Origin: Legionellaceae bacterium | Lineage (GTDB): Bacteria > Pseudomonadota > Gammaproteobacteria > Legionellales > Legionellaceae | NCBI GenBank assembly: GCA_020831865.1 | Contig: JAFIFT010000001.1 | Coordinates: forward strand, 62,001-126,000 | DNA length: 64,000 nt | Reading direction: 5' to 3' | In this document: positions 30,225-38,924 of the stretch, one piece after another | Layout: each line of letters opens with the position of its first letter | How positions within the stretch are numbered: the stretch's first letter is position 1 | The notes under the pieces: model-generated | Seen by the model: the letters and a program-made list of their open reading frames with translations, nothing else | Databases searched by the model: none | What the model was told of the DNA's origin: nothing | Translations under genes and position numbers: made by a program

Positions 30225-30893
30225 ATGAAGTACTTAGCTTTAAAACCCTTACTCATCCTCTTTTTTCTTTTTTCTTCTGGCTTTGTTGTAGCTGAACCGC
30301 AAAACATTGCTTTATTGCAGGAAAAAATATACAGCTATGCTGAATCTGGTGCCTATTTACGTGAAGTCAATGCGGTTGCGGTGAAAGCGGATCGCTTTAT
30401 CCAGGCCGAAGCGAAAAAAAATAAAAAACGAGAACAGCCTCTGAACCTGGCGATTGTCCTTGATATCGATGAAACCAGTTTGAGCAATTATCGAAATATA
30501 AAAAAACGTCAGTTTGTTGCTACACCTGCTCAGATCAATCAGGAAATATTAAAAGCAGATTCTCCAGCGCTGGAACCCGTGCACCAGTTGTACCTGAATG
30601 CACTCCAAAGTGGTGTGAAGGTATTTTTTGTAACGGGGCGTAACAGCAGTCAGGAAAAGGCGACTATTAAAAATCTGCAAGAAGCTGGTTACACGCATTG
30701 GGAAGGTATTTATTTTCGCCCCCCCAATTATTCTGATAAATCCATAGTTCCTTTCAAGGCCGGCATTCGCAAGACGATCTGTGAGATGGGATACACCATT
30801 CTCGCTTCTATCGGCGATCAGGACAGTGATCTGGCAGGCGGTTATGCCATGCGAGTCTATAAATTACCTAATCCGTTTTATTATCTGGGCTAA
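30225..30893 (+). CDS. Secreted HAD-family acid phosphatase (class B, IIIB type)
   Basis: A 222-residue precursor with a signal peptide (MKYLALKPLLILFFLFSSGF). It has HAD motif I in LDIDETSLSN (nucleophile Asp and acid-base Asp), motif II in VFFVTGRNSS, the Lys region near PFKAGIRK, and motif IV in SIGDQDSDLAG. This is the plan of bacterial class B or subfamily IIIB acid phosphatases, which release phosphate from organic esters in the periplasm or outside the cell. Legionella secretes related enzymes through type II secretion. The next gene starts 20 bases on. Confidence 0.87.
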   Translation: MKYLALKPLLILFFLFSSGFVVAEPQNIALLQEKIYSYAESGAYLREVNAVAVKADRFIQAEAKKNKKREQPLNLAIVLDIDETSLSNYRNIKKRQFVATPAQINQEILKADSPALEPVHQLYLNALQSGVKVFFVTGRNSSQEKATIKNLQEAGYTHWEGIYFRPPNYSDKSIVPFKAGIRKTICEMGYTILASIGDQDSDLAGGYAMRVYKLPNPFYYLG

Positions 30894-30913
30894 AAACGCA
30901 GTTACTGTTCGGA

Positions 30914-31450
30914 ATGCAAGCTCACGCACGGAAAGCCAAGACACTGAAAGCAAGGCAAGGAGCATTCTCTCTGACTGAGTTGCTCGTCTGCCTTGCCATC
31001 CTCTGCCTTATCCTGCTGGGAGCCGTTTGCACGGATTCAGATTTTTATACCCGTAATCGTTTGGATTCGGCAACGCATCATCTGAAGGTGAACGTGAGCT
31101 TTGCCAGAAATATGGCCATACTTGAGGAGCGCAGCATTATTATGACAGCACTTGCGGGCGATTGGAGTAAAGGCTTTCGTTTGTGTTATGGGAAAAGTCC
31201 TGAATCCTGTTTGCGAGGGGATGCTCTGCTCAGAGAGCATGTCTGGCCAAGATCCACTATGCAGATGAGCTGGCATGGCTTTCGTTCAAATGACACGTTG
31301 TATTTTGCCCCAGATCTGTTACAGATGGCCTGTAATGGTCACTTTCTGCTCGCGCAGAATGGCAAGCAGAAAAGACTTAGCGTCAATCGCTTGGGAGTGG
31401 TGAGGGAAGCTGAGCCATGCAAGTTGATTGCATCCACTGTGATGGCATAA
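30914..31450 (+). CDS. GspH/FimT-like type IV pseudopilin
   Basis: A 178-residue prepilin-like protein. A 17-residue basic leader is followed by the class III signal AFSLTELLVCLAILCLILLG, with the conserved Glu at +5 and a hydrophobic helix. The residue before the Phe is Ala, where Gly is the rule, so cleavage by the peptidase may be slower. The rest resembles GspH/FimT minor pseudopilins, with a WHGFRSND segment and three to four cysteines. It may belong to type IV pili or DNA uptake, beside the ComEA-like protein at 21.2 kb. No other pilin gene is near. A GC-rich hairpin lies at 31521-31543. Confidence 0.8.
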   Translation: MQAHARKAKTLKARQGAFSLTELLVCLAILCLILLGAVCTDSDFYTRNRLDSATHHLKVNVSFARNMAILEERSIIMTALAGDWSKGFRLCYGKSPESCLRGDALLREHVWPRSTMQMSWHGFRSNDTLYFAPDLLQMACNGHFLLAQNGKQKRLSVNRLGVVREAEPCKLIASTVMA

Positions 31451-31520
31451 CAAAACACAAAGGATTAGCTCTAATGAATTCATGGGTTAGATAGCGTGGC
31501 TTTTACTGGATGCGGCAGAT

Positions 31521-31543
31521 GCTCCTGGAATAAGTCCGGGAGC
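31521..31543. terminator. Hairpin after the pseudopilin gene
   Basis: GCTCCTGG (521-528) pairs with CCGGGAGC (536-543) with one G-T pair. No T run follows. It lies between the converging pseudopilin and minE genes and may act as a weak terminator. Confidence 0.3.
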
Positions 31544-31706
31544 GGCAGGTGAAATGTCAACAGATCTCAGTCTGATCTAAGTGATTGCCAGTGAAGGCAA
31601 ACCCTGTGAAACGAAACCCAGCCGGATAGTTCTCGCCGGTATGTTTTTTTAGAGCAGAGGGGCAGGCGGGCGGATGTCAGTACGGACTATTGAGCTCCGC
31701 TGCTTT

Positions 31707-31976
31707 TCAGGCCTGACTTTCTTCTAATGCTTCATCCGGCATGGTCACATTCAATTCGAGTACTGCGTTATCTCCCATACGCTGTAAGCTAACATTGACC
31801 TGCTCTCGGCTGATAGGAACGTATTTGGCAATCACGGCCAGAATTTCTTCTTGCAGTTTGGGCAGGTAATCGGGCTTATTGCGTTGGCTGCGCTCATGAG
31901 AAATAATGATTTGCAGGCGGTCTTTGGCCACAGAAGCGGTTGAGGGCTTCTTTCTTAAAATATTGAACAGGCTCAT
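31707..31976 (-). CDS. minE: Cell division topological factor MinE
   Basis: MinE drives the pole-to-pole oscillation of MinD and so keeps the inhibitor away from mid-cell. The 89-residue protein has the N-terminal amphipathic helix MSLFNILRKK, the anti-MinCD segment with AKDRLQIIISHERSQR, and the C-terminal dimerisation domain. Its start overlaps the minD stop by four bases (ATGA). Confidence 0.95.
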   Translation of the reverse strand: MSLFNILRKKPSTASVAKDRLQIIISHERSQRNKPDYLPKLQEEILAVIAKYVPISREQVNVSLQRMGDNAVLELNVTMPDEALEESQA

Positions 31977-32803
31977 GCTAGGGCATCCTCCTTGTTTTTA
32001 CCAAAAATGCGGCGCAATATCCCTTTTTTCTCATGATTGATATAGCGCATAGGCCGAGTTTCTCCTAAAAATCGCGCGATAGCATCCTGATAGGCAATGG
32101 CGGCATCACTTTGATCATCGAGGGTAACGGGGGTACCGGTATTAGAGGCTTTCAATACAGCCTTCGACTCGGGAATAACACCGATGAGGGGTATGGCAAG
32201 GATCTCTTTTACATCATCGACCGACAGCATCTCACCATTTTCAACACGTTGGATGTCATAGCGGGTGAGCAGCAAGTGCTCTTTGACGGGTTCTTTGTTT
32301 TCAACAGCGCGCTTGCTTTTACTGGCCAGAATACCCAGAATGCGATCGGAGTCCCGCACCGAAGAGACTTCGGGGTTAGTGATAACGATTGCTTCATCGG
32401 CAAAATACATGGCCATGAGCGCGCCAGACTCAATACCAGCAGGCGAGTCGCAGACTATGTAGTCATAGTCTTTGGCAAGCTCGGTGAGAATACGTTCGAC
32501 ACCATCGAGAGTTAGCGCGTCTTTATCGCGTGTTTGCGATGCTGGCAAGATAGATAGATTGGGTAAACGCTTATCTTTGATCAGGGCTTGGTTTAAGCTG
32601 GCTTCTCCGTTAATGACATTCACGAAATCAAAGACCACCCGACGCTCACAACCCATGATAATATCCAGGTTTCGTAGGCCGATGTCGAAATCGATAACGA
32701 CTGTTTTATGGCCAGCCATAGCCAGACCCGTAGAAATAGCAGCTGAGCTTGTGGTTTTCCCTACGCCACCTTTTCCGGAAGTAATGACAATAATCTTAGC
32801 CAA
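31973..32803 (-). CDS. minD: Septum site-determining ATPase MinD
   Basis: MinD binds the membrane as an ATP dimer and recruits MinC, which blocks FtsZ assembly. The 276-residue protein has the deviant Walker A motif SGKGGVGKTT at the N-terminus, the CDSPAGIESGAL switch, and a C-terminal amphipathic helix with GILRRIFGK for membrane targeting. minC normally precedes minD; here the 157 bases upstream are non-coding and folB follows, so minC must lie elsewhere or be missing. Confidence 0.95.
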   Translation of the reverse strand: MAKIIVITSGKGGVGKTTSSAAISTGLAMAGHKTVVIDFDIGLRNLDIIMGCERRVVFDFVNVINGEASLNQALIKDKRLPNLSILPASQTRDKDALTLDGVERILTELAKDYDYIVCDSPAGIESGALMAMYFADEAIVITNPEVSSVRDSDRILGILASKSKRAVENKEPVKEHLLLTRYDIQRVENGEMLSVDDVKEILAIPLIGVIPESKAVLKASNTGTPVTLDDQSDAAIAYQDAIARFLGETRPMRYINHEKKGILRRIFGKNKEDALA

Positions 32804-32960
32804 GCTTATCCCCTACTTGAAAATTGTTTAAAAACTAATTACCAGTTTACACATAGCTGTCTATCAAGCGCAAGTGTGGCATGGATATTTTTAATAATAA
32901 ATTACCGACCTGCACCGTGGTATCGAGCGGGAAGCGGTCATTGCCCTCTATTCAGAAAAT

Positions 32961-33299
32961 TCAGCGGTAAATCTTAACAGAAATATCCTTTGCCTGAGCA
33001 ATGGCGTGTGGTTTGTGCACGGTGACTTCGATGGCCTGCAATTGGAATTTTTCTTTGAGTAAACTGGCAATTTCATTTGCCACACGCTCAATGAGCAGAA
33101 AGGCGTGCTGTTCTACGAAGCTGATAACGCTGGAGCACACGGCAGCGTAGTCAATGGTTTTTTCCAGCTGATCACCACAGGCGCTAAGGTCAAGTGGGAT
33201 ACATATATCCACCAGCAGTTTTTGTCGGATTGCCTGCTCCCACTGATGCGTTCCGATCCTGGCCTGAAGGGTTAAACCGTGAATGCTAAGTTGATCCAT
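32961..33299 (-). CDS. folB: Dihydroneopterin aldolase
   Basis: FolB cleaves dihydroneopterin to hydroxymethyl-dihydropterin in folate synthesis. ATG 33299 gives MDQLSIHGLTLQARIGTHQWEQ, matching the family; the frame opens 11 codons earlier without support. The 112-residue protein has the IGxxxWEQ and LIERVANEIASLL (catalytic Glu) motifs and the C-terminal K-P-x-A-I segment. It stands alone on the minus strand, divergent from cydA. Confidence 0.92.
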   Translation of the reverse strand: MDQLSIHGLTLQARIGTHQWEQAIRQKLLVDICIPLDLSACGDQLEKTIDYAAVCSSVISFVEQHAFLLIERVANEIASLLKEKFQLQAIEVTVHKPHAIAQAKDISVKIYR

Positions 33300-33525
33300 A
33301 ATGCTGTTTTCTGTTGTTTTGAACGCCACCATTTTTGCTGCCTAACCGTATAGACATCAGGCAGGACATGATCAGCGTCGCGTGATACGGTTTTATGATG
33401 GTAACATAATAAGCGGAGCTAAGAAAATGAAAGTCAGAAGTCATTAGGCATAGACAAAATTCTACCAGAGGATTATAGTAGGGAAAGGATGAATAAGTGG
33501 CCAGGCATCGGACTAAACAGATAGT

Positions 33526-33540
33526 GGATTTTTTTAGAAT
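33526..33540 (+). promoter_or_regulatory. T-tract plus TAGAAT box upstream of cydA
   Basis: The 15-mer GGATTTTTTTAGAAT ends 33 bases before the cydA start and is identical to the one at 12684-12698. The TAGAAT part is a plausible -10 box. The remaining 225 bases of the folB-cydA gap hold nothing else I recognise. Confidence 0.35.
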
Positions 33541-33572
33541 GAGCGGCGGAACACCACAGTAGGGGTAGCAGC

Positions 33573-34943
33573 ATGTTAGTAGAAATCTTATCACGATCGC
33601 AGTTTGCTTTCAGTATTGGTTTTCATATCATGTTTCCCGCATTGAATTTAGGTTTGGCCGTTTTTCTGGTAATAATGGAAGCGTGCTGGCTGAAAACGCA
33701 GAATCCTCTCTATTTAAAAATTTGTAAGTTCTGGGTTAAAATTTTTGCCCTCACCTTCGGCATGGGGGTGGTTTCCGGGATCGTGCTGGCTTATCAAATT
33801 GGTACCAATTTTGGTCCTTTTATTGCGACTTTTGGGAATGTCATCGGTGCTTTGTTTGCCTACGAAACCCTCACAGCATTCTTTCTGGAAGCCGGATTTT
33901 TGGGGGTTATGCTTTTTGGTTGGAACAAAGTCAGTCCCAAAGTGCATTTTATGGCAACCTTATTGGTTGGTATTGGTACAACGATTTCAGCGTTTTGGAT
34001 TATGTCGGCTAATTCCTGGATGCAAACGCCCTCCGGTTTTACGATGGAGGCAGGAAAATATGTCGTGGACAGCTGGTGGGCGGTAGTTTTTAATCCCAGT
34101 TTTCTGCATCGCATGCTCCATATGCTCTTGGCATCCTATGTCACCTCTGCTTTTGTGATTGCCGCAGTATCAAGTTATTTTTTACTAAAAAACAAACATT
34201 TGCAGGTTGCGAAATACTGCTTGTCTTTTGCTATGTGGGCCGCTTTACTCCTGGTTCCTGTGCAAATATTTATTGGTGACATGGTGGGGCTGGAAGTTCA
34301 CCGCTACCAGCCTATAAAAACGGCTGCTATTGAAGGTGTTTGGGAAACGCAAAAAGGGGCGCCGCTGTTGCTTTTTGCCTGGCCTTCGCAGTCAGAGGCA
34401 AAAAACTATTTCGAGCTGGGAATTCCCAAGCTGGCCAGTTTGATTAATACCCATTCTCTGGATGGTGAGCTGGTGGGATTAAAGTCGGTATCAGCAGAGG
34501 ACAGGCCACGAGTAGCGGTGGTATTCTTTTCTTTCCGCATTATGGTTGCCATTGGTTTATTGCTGCTTCTAACTGCCTTATATGCAGTATGGCTGCGCTA
34601 TCAAAAGCAACTGTACAGCAGCCGGCGCTTTCATCAATGGTGCGTGTTGATCGTGCCGCTGGGCTTTGTGGCCACGATTATGGGTTGGTTTACCGCTGAG
34701 GTTGGCCGTCAACCCTGGGTTGTGCAAAATTTAATGCGTGTGGGCGATGCCGTATCGGCTATTAGTGCCGAAGAGGTGATTATCTCGTTCATCTTGTTGG
34801 TTTTGGCCTACGGTATTGTGTTTGGCTTTTATCTGTATTACCTGTTAAAAACCATTCGTAAAGGTCCGCAGAGTCTGGATACGCATAAAGCGGAACACCA
34901 TTTCTTCCAATACATGACTGATATCAAAGAGGAGGGCAGATAA
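33573..34943 (+). CDS. cydA: Cytochrome bd-type quinol oxidase subunit I
   Basis: Subunit I oxidises quinol and carries the three haems of a bd-type terminal oxidase with high oxygen affinity. The 456-residue protein has the haem ligand His in FSIGFHIMFPA (H18), the GVVSGIVLAYQIGTNF helix, and the GRQPWVVQNL quinol-site motif. The periplasmic Q loop is short, and the protein is shorter than E. coli CydA (522 residues), which places it with the cyanide-insensitive CioA type. About nine membrane helices are present. It overlaps cydB by one base (TAATG). Confidence 0.93.
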   Translation: MLVEILSRSQFAFSIGFHIMFPALNLGLAVFLVIMEACWLKTQNPLYLKICKFWVKIFALTFGMGVVSGIVLAYQIGTNFGPFIATFGNVIGALFAYETLTAFFLEAGFLGVMLFGWNKVSPKVHFMATLLVGIGTTISAFWIMSANSWMQTPSGFTMEAGKYVVDSWWAVVFNPSFLHRMLHMLLASYVTSAFVIAAVSSYFLLKNKHLQVAKYCLSFAMWAALLLVPVQIFIGDMVGLEVHRYQPIKTAAIEGVWETQKGAPLLLFAWPSQSEAKNYFELGIPKLASLINTHSLDGELVGLKSVSAEDRPRVAVVFFSFRIMVAIGLLLLLTALYAVWLRYQKQLYSSRRFHQWCVLIVPLGFVATIMGWFTAEVGRQPWVVQNLMRVGDAVSAISAEEVIISFILLVLAYGIVFGFYLYYLLKTIRKGPQSLDTHKAEHHFFQYMTDIKEEGR

Positions 34944-35935
34944 TGTTGCCATTCGTATTTGCTGCCCTGATAGGTTTTATTATTATCATGTATGTGATTT
35001 TGGACGGATTTGATTTGGGGATAGGCATCCTGTTTCCTTTTACGCAATCCGAGCGAGAACGCGATCAAATGATGAATGCCATAGCTCCGGTATGGGATGG
35101 GAATGAAACCTGGCTAGTGTTTGGCGGTGCTATGCTTTATGGGGCTTTTCCTGAGGTATATGGTCTTTTATTACCCTTACTCTATATGCCTTTAATGTTG
35201 ATGTTGGTCGCACTGATCTTTCGTGGAGTCAGTTTTGAGTTCCGTTTTAAAGCCCAGGCTTCCAAAGCAGTTTGGAACTGGATCTTCGCGTTAAGTTCGA
35301 TCGCGGCTGCGTTTTTTCAGGGAACAGTCCTGGGTGCTTTTGTACAAGGCTTTTCTTATCATGAAGGACAGGTTCTCAGCAGTGAATTTGACTGGTTAAC
35401 GCCTTTTTCCCTGCTGACCGGTATAGCTTTGATTTGCGGTTATGCCTTGCTGGGTGCTACCTGGATGATTATTAAAAGTGAACAACGTTTGCAGCGCAAA
35501 ATGATCCATTATGCGAAAGGCTTATTGCTGATGTTATGTTTCTTTTTGATTTTTGTCAGTATTTGGTCTCCATTGCATAATACTGAGGTGTTTAATCGTT
35601 GGTATAGTTTTCCCAATGTTATTCTGCTGTCCCCTTTACCGATTCTTACCGCGGTTATGGTGTATTTAACCTGGAACAGTTTATCGGCTGGAGAAGAATG
35701 GCGGCCTTTCATATATAGCGTGGTTATTTTTATTTGTGCCTATGCCGGCATGGGAATTGGCGTGTATCCCTATCTGGTGCCTTATCAGTTGACTTTCTGG
35801 GAGGCTGCTGCGCCTGATTCAACGTTAAAGTTTATTCTGGTTGGGGTGGTGATTATGCTACCGATACTTCTGGCGTATACATTCTATGCCTATCATGTCT
35901 TTCGAGGTAAGTCAGATGAAGGGTACCATGATTAG
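34943..35935 (+). CDS. cydB: Cytochrome bd-type quinol oxidase subunit II
   Basis: Subunit II stabilises the haem-bearing subunit. The 330-residue membrane protein has about eight helices, the N-terminal ILDGFDLGIGILFPF and the block VWDGNETWLVFGGAML, both diagnostic. An upstream GAGGGCAG serves as ribosome binding site. No small CydX-like frame follows within the 90 bases before the next gene, consistent with the CioAB type. Confidence 0.95.
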   Translation: MLPFVFAALIGFIIIMYVILDGFDLGIGILFPFTQSERERDQMMNAIAPVWDGNETWLVFGGAMLYGAFPEVYGLLLPLLYMPLMLMLVALIFRGVSFEFRFKAQASKAVWNWIFALSSIAAAFFQGTVLGAFVQGFSYHEGQVLSSEFDWLTPFSLLTGIALICGYALLGATWMIIKSEQRLQRKMIHYAKGLLLMLCFFLIFVSIWSPLHNTEVFNRWYSFPNVILLSPLPILTAVMVYLTWNSLSAGEEWRPFIYSVVIFICAYAGMGIGVYPYLVPYQLTFWEAAAPDSTLKFILVGVVIMLPILLAYTFYAYHVFRGKSDEGYHD

Positions 35936-36024
35936 GCACTGCTATGCGCTAACCCCGCATTTCTTCTGATGTCTGCTTCGAGAATGAGGCAGAATTGCTC
36001 ATGGTTTTTTGTATCCGTGTTGGG

Positions 36025-36708
36025 TTACAGTAACTTTTTTTGATAAATATCACTGATTTCGTGACCATTCCAGACATAGCACAGATGTAAACTTTGTTGA
36101 CAATGCTGAATCAGATTCGGTTTGAACAGGGCAAAGTTGATCCCCTGCTCTTGGCGAACCGAGTGGTAGACGATGCCGTCTTGTTCTTGGATCTTCAGTT
36201 CCATTCCCAGTTTTTGCCCATGCTGATAATTGAGGGGATCATAATACTCGTGGTGTTTAGCGATGGGGAGTAGGTCATAGAGCGTGCCGTTAAAACGGGC
36301 GACCAGGCAACGCATATCTAGTTCCTGTGCCGGCTCCCGTGTATAGGAGAGAAAACGGGCACGATGGAAGCGCGTTTCACTGATGGCGGTTTCCAGTGTT
36401 TCTGAACAGTAGTAGACACCATAATCGCCATTAGAAAATCGGCTGCCGTCTGGATTAAGATGGGTAAACGCCGCCATCACATAACCACAACCCGGAATAC
36501 CATAGGCGCGCTCATGAGGTTTAACCAGTGAGATATCGCCTATTTCATTTTGCAGGCGTGGATTGGTCAGGCATTGAATTTGAAAAATTGCGGCAAACTC
36601 TTCCTCGGAGGCGACATCTTCAAACAGATCTAGTGGTGGAAAGCGTGAGGGAATAATGCGATAGTTTTTCTGTGCGTTAAAATTACGCAATGGCGGTACG
36701 TTTTCCAC
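36025..36708 (-). CDS. RES-domain toxin (NAD+ phosphorylase/hydrolase type)
   Basis: A 227-residue RES-family protein, toxin of a type II toxin-antitoxin pair. Family members deplete NAD+ by phosphorolysis. The characteristic residues are present: Arg in YRIIPSRFPPL, Tyr and Glu in YGVYYCSETLETAISETRF, and the RCLVARFNGTLYDLLP strand. I place the start at GTG 36708, which overlaps the antitoxin stop in TAGTG and has GGAGG about nine bases upstream. The longer frame from 36756 would overlap the antitoxin by 49 bases and add a basic peptide unlike the family. The overlap couples toxin to antitoxin translation. Confidence 0.85.
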   Translation of the reverse strand: MENVPPLRNFNAQKNYRIIPSRFPPLDLFEDVASEEEFAAIFQIQCLTNPRLQNEIGDISLVKPHERAYGIPGCGYVMAAFTHLNPDGSRFSNGDYGVYYCSETLETAISETRFHRARFLSYTREPAQELDMRCLVARFNGTLYDLLPIAKHHEYYDPLNYQHGQKLGMELKIQEQDGIVYHSVRQEQGINFALFKPNLIQHCQQSLHLCYVWNGHEISDIYQKKLL

Positions 36709-37106
36709 TAGGCCCGTCCTCCGCGTTCGGCGTTTAACCGACTGGCGACAGCCCACAGATCAACCACGCGCCCTTGTAACATAATGTCCATTGCTGATTT
36801 TCCCTGGTAGAAGGGAGCGTGATTGGGCTTGCGCACCCAGCCGTAAATGGAGTCCGGATGAGAAAATAACACGCGTAGTGCCGCGTGGATATTGAGAATA
36901 TAGGACATGCGCTCCACTAAATCCGGATTAAATTTAATGGTTGTAGAGGGGTGCTGGTAATGATAGAAGGTTGCTTTCTTTAAAGCTAAAAGACGCATTT
37001 GTTCTTCAACGCTGCACCCCCATTTTTTAAAAATGCGAAGAACCGCATGAAATGCACTTTGTGCTTGATTATCATCAAATTTCATGGCAGGGTTCAGGGA
37101 TGGCAT
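36708..37106 (-). CDS. Xre/MbcA/ParS-type antitoxin
   Basis: A 132-residue antitoxin. The N-terminal half holds a helix-turn-helix (about 15-70, with SVEEQMRLLALKKATFYHY). The C-terminal DUF2384 toxin-binding domain includes NIHAALRVLF and GKSAMDIMLQGRVVDLWAV, the usual signature of partners of RES toxins. GAGGAG precedes the ATG at a good distance. It probably represses its own operon through the palindrome at 37132-37151. Confidence 0.88.
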   Translation of the reverse strand: MPSLNPAMKFDDNQAQSAFHAVLRIFKKWGCSVEEQMRLLALKKATFYHYQHPSTTIKFNPDLVERMSYILNIHAALRVLFSHPDSIYGWVRKPNHAPFYQGKSAMDIMLQGRVVDLWAVASRLNAERGGRA

Positions 37107-37131
37107 GACAGAAACTCCTCATGACAGTATG

Positions 37132-37151
37132 ATAGTCTAAATATAGACTAT
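37132..37151. promoter_or_regulatory. Palindromic operator of the RES/Xre module
   Basis: ATAGTCTA (37132-37139) and TAGACTAT (37144-37151) form a perfect 8-4-8 palindrome 26 bases before the antitoxin start. Such sites are normally bound by the antitoxin HTH for autorepression. It lies 39 bases before the divergent thioesterase gene, which could therefore be co-regulated. Confidence 0.6.
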
Positions 37152-37189
37152 ATTTGTTAATATGTCCAATTTTAAACTAAGGAATCATC

Positions 37190-37612
37190 ATGGCAATTTG
37201 GTTTAAATCCTACAGCCTCGACGAGATTAATGCGCGAGGAGAAGGTACCATGTCCGCGTTTCTGGGTATAGAGTTTCGCCAGATAACTGAGGATAGTCTG
37301 GTGGCAACCATGCCGGTAACGGTACGTTCACGTCAACCCCTGGGTATTTTACATGGTGGGGCAAATGTCGTATTGGCCGAAACGCTTGCCAGTACTGCGG
37401 CAAATTTGGTGGTGGATATCAGCAAGCAGTATTGCGTGGGGCTGGAAATTAATGCCAATCATCTTCGTTCGGTACGTGAAGGGGAGGTTGAGGCGGTAAC
37501 ACGACCCATACATCTTGGAAAAAGCACTCAGGTTTGGGAAATCCAGATCTATACTGCGGAAAAAAAAATCAGCTGTATTTCCCGTATGACCGCAGCGGTG
37601 CTCAACCGTTAA
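37190..37612 (+). CDS. Hotdog-fold acyl-CoA thioesterase (PaaI/YdiI family)
   Basis: A 140-residue single hotdog domain. The catalytic region reads GILHGGANVVLAETLAS, with the HGG loop and the Glu used as base or nucleophile. Members hydrolyse acyl-CoA or aryl-CoA; E. coli YdiI acts on 1,4-dihydroxy-2-naphthoyl-CoA and PaaI on phenylacetyl-CoA. The substrate here is unknown. Its 3' end overlaps bioA, on the other strand, by 11 bases. Confidence 0.85.
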   Translation: MAIWFKSYSLDEINARGEGTMSAFLGIEFRQITEDSLVATMPVTVRSRQPLGILHGGANVVLAETLASTAANLVVDISKQYCVGLEINANHLRSVREGEVEAVTRPIHLGKSTQVWEIQIYTAEKKISCISRMTAAVLNR

Positions 37613-38924
37613 GCGGCAACGATTGAAGGCTTTCCCATGTGATTTCAGCCAGACGATCCACATTGGTTGATGAGATATTCAATGGCGGTAGCCAGTAAAT
37701 GGTTTTGGCAAGTGGCCGCAGCAGGGCACCATGCCGGAGCGCCGCCTGATAAAAGGCAAAGCCGGGGCGCGGATGATCAATATGGCAGAGATCAGCGGCG
37801 ACCATACCGCCCAGAGAACGGATATTCTCGAGGCGGCCCGTGCTGGTGGCGATAGACTGCATCGCCGTACGCATCTGTTGGTGTGTTTCTGCCACCTGCT
37901 CCAGGAGTGCTTCCTCTTCGAATACTCGCAGGGTAGCCAGTGCGGCCGCGATGCCTAAGGCATTACCGCTGTGCGTATGCGAATGCAAAAAGGCTTTACC
38001 ACTCTGATAATCATCATAAAATAATTCATAAATTGCATGACTGACCGCAGTGCAGCTTAAGGGAATACTGCCTGCCGTTAATCCTTTTGACAGGCAAAGC
38101 AGATCGGCTTTGGCGCGACAATGATCGAGGGCAAGGTATTGGCCGGTACGGCCAATACCCGTCATGATTTCATCTGCAATCACATAGATTCCTTGCTGCT
38201 GTGCCCAGTGGCACAGTCGTTCGAGAAAGTCAGCACTATAAGGCCGCATGCCTCCGGCACCCTGCAATAAAGGCTCAATAATCAAGGCTGCACATTCATG
38301 CGCCAAAGGAGCCAGTTGCGGTTCTATAGTCTGCCAGGCATGTTGAGCATTATGCCATAAGCTATCATCACTGCCGCTGACATAGGGAATAGGTTTAATA
38401 AAATGGCAGTGGCTTGAGAGATGCGGAATATCTTTTTTGTAAAGACCTACATCACTCACGGCCAGGGTAGCCATGGTTTCGCCATGATAGGCATTCTCAA
38501 GCGATATGAAGTGTATTCGCTGCTTTTCACCGCGGTGTTGCTGTGCCAATAAAGCGAGTTTTAAGGCAATCTCAACAGCAGACGAACCATCGGAGGCAAA
38601 ACAAAGATGAGCAAGGCCTGTGAGCTGCGCTATCTTTTCACCTAATTGGGCTAATGGCAGATGGGTTGTGTTTGCGGTAATGACATGTTCAAAGGCTTGC
38701 ATTTGCTGCTGTATGGCTTCGATAATAGCCGGATGTCCATGCCCCAGTGATTTGCACCACCAACTGGACTGGCCATCCAGTAAGGGACCATGATCCGTGT
38801 ACAACCAGCAATCTTTGGCCTGCTGTACGACAACAGGCGGACAGAGTTCAAAGTCTTTCATTTGCATGCAAGGATGCCAGATGTGTTGTAAATCGCGTGT
38901 GATGATAGTGTCTTGGTTAACCAT
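37602..38924 (-). CDS. bioA: Adenosylmethionine-8-amino-7-oxononanoate aminotransferase
   Basis: BioA converts KAPA to DAPA using S-adenosylmethionine as amino donor. The chosen ATG at 38924 gives MVNQDTIITRDLQHIWHPCM and 440 residues; the seven codons upstream (from a TTG) are unlikely. Typical motifs are IWHPCMQM, DGQSSWWCKSLGH, DEIMTGIGRTG with the PLP-binding Asp (D251), and LCLSKGLTAG with the PLP Lys (K280). It is transcribed divergently from bioBFHD. The left half of the BirA operator overlaps its first codons, so the leader must be very short. Confidence 0.94.
   Translation of the reverse strand: MVNQDTIITRDLQHIWHPCMQMKDFELCPPVVVQQAKDCWLYTDHGPLLDGQSSWWCKSLGHGHPAIIEAIQQQMQAFEHVITANTTHLPLAQLGEKIAQLTGLAHLCFASDGSSAVEIALKLALLAQQHRGEKQRIHFISLENAYHGETMATLAVSDVGLYKKDIPHLSSHCHFIKPIPYVSGSDDSLWHNAQHAWQTIEPQLAPLAHECAALIIEPLLQGAGGMRPYSADFLERLCHWAQQQGIYVIADEIMTGIGRTGQYLALDHCRAKADLLCLSKGLTAGSIPLSCTAVSHAIYELFYDDYQSGKAFLHSHTHSGNALGIAAALATLRVFEEEALLEQVAETHQQMRTAMQSIATSTGRLENIRSLGGMVAADLCHIDHPRPGFAFYQAALRHGALLRPLAKTIYWLPPLNISSTNVDRLAEITWESLQSLPLNG

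Noticed and set aside
36709-36756. Extended N-terminus of the RES toxin from the ATG at 36756
   Set aside because: It would overlap the antitoxin by 49 bases and add a basic peptide unlike the family; GTG 36708 has GGAGG and couples to the antitoxin stop.
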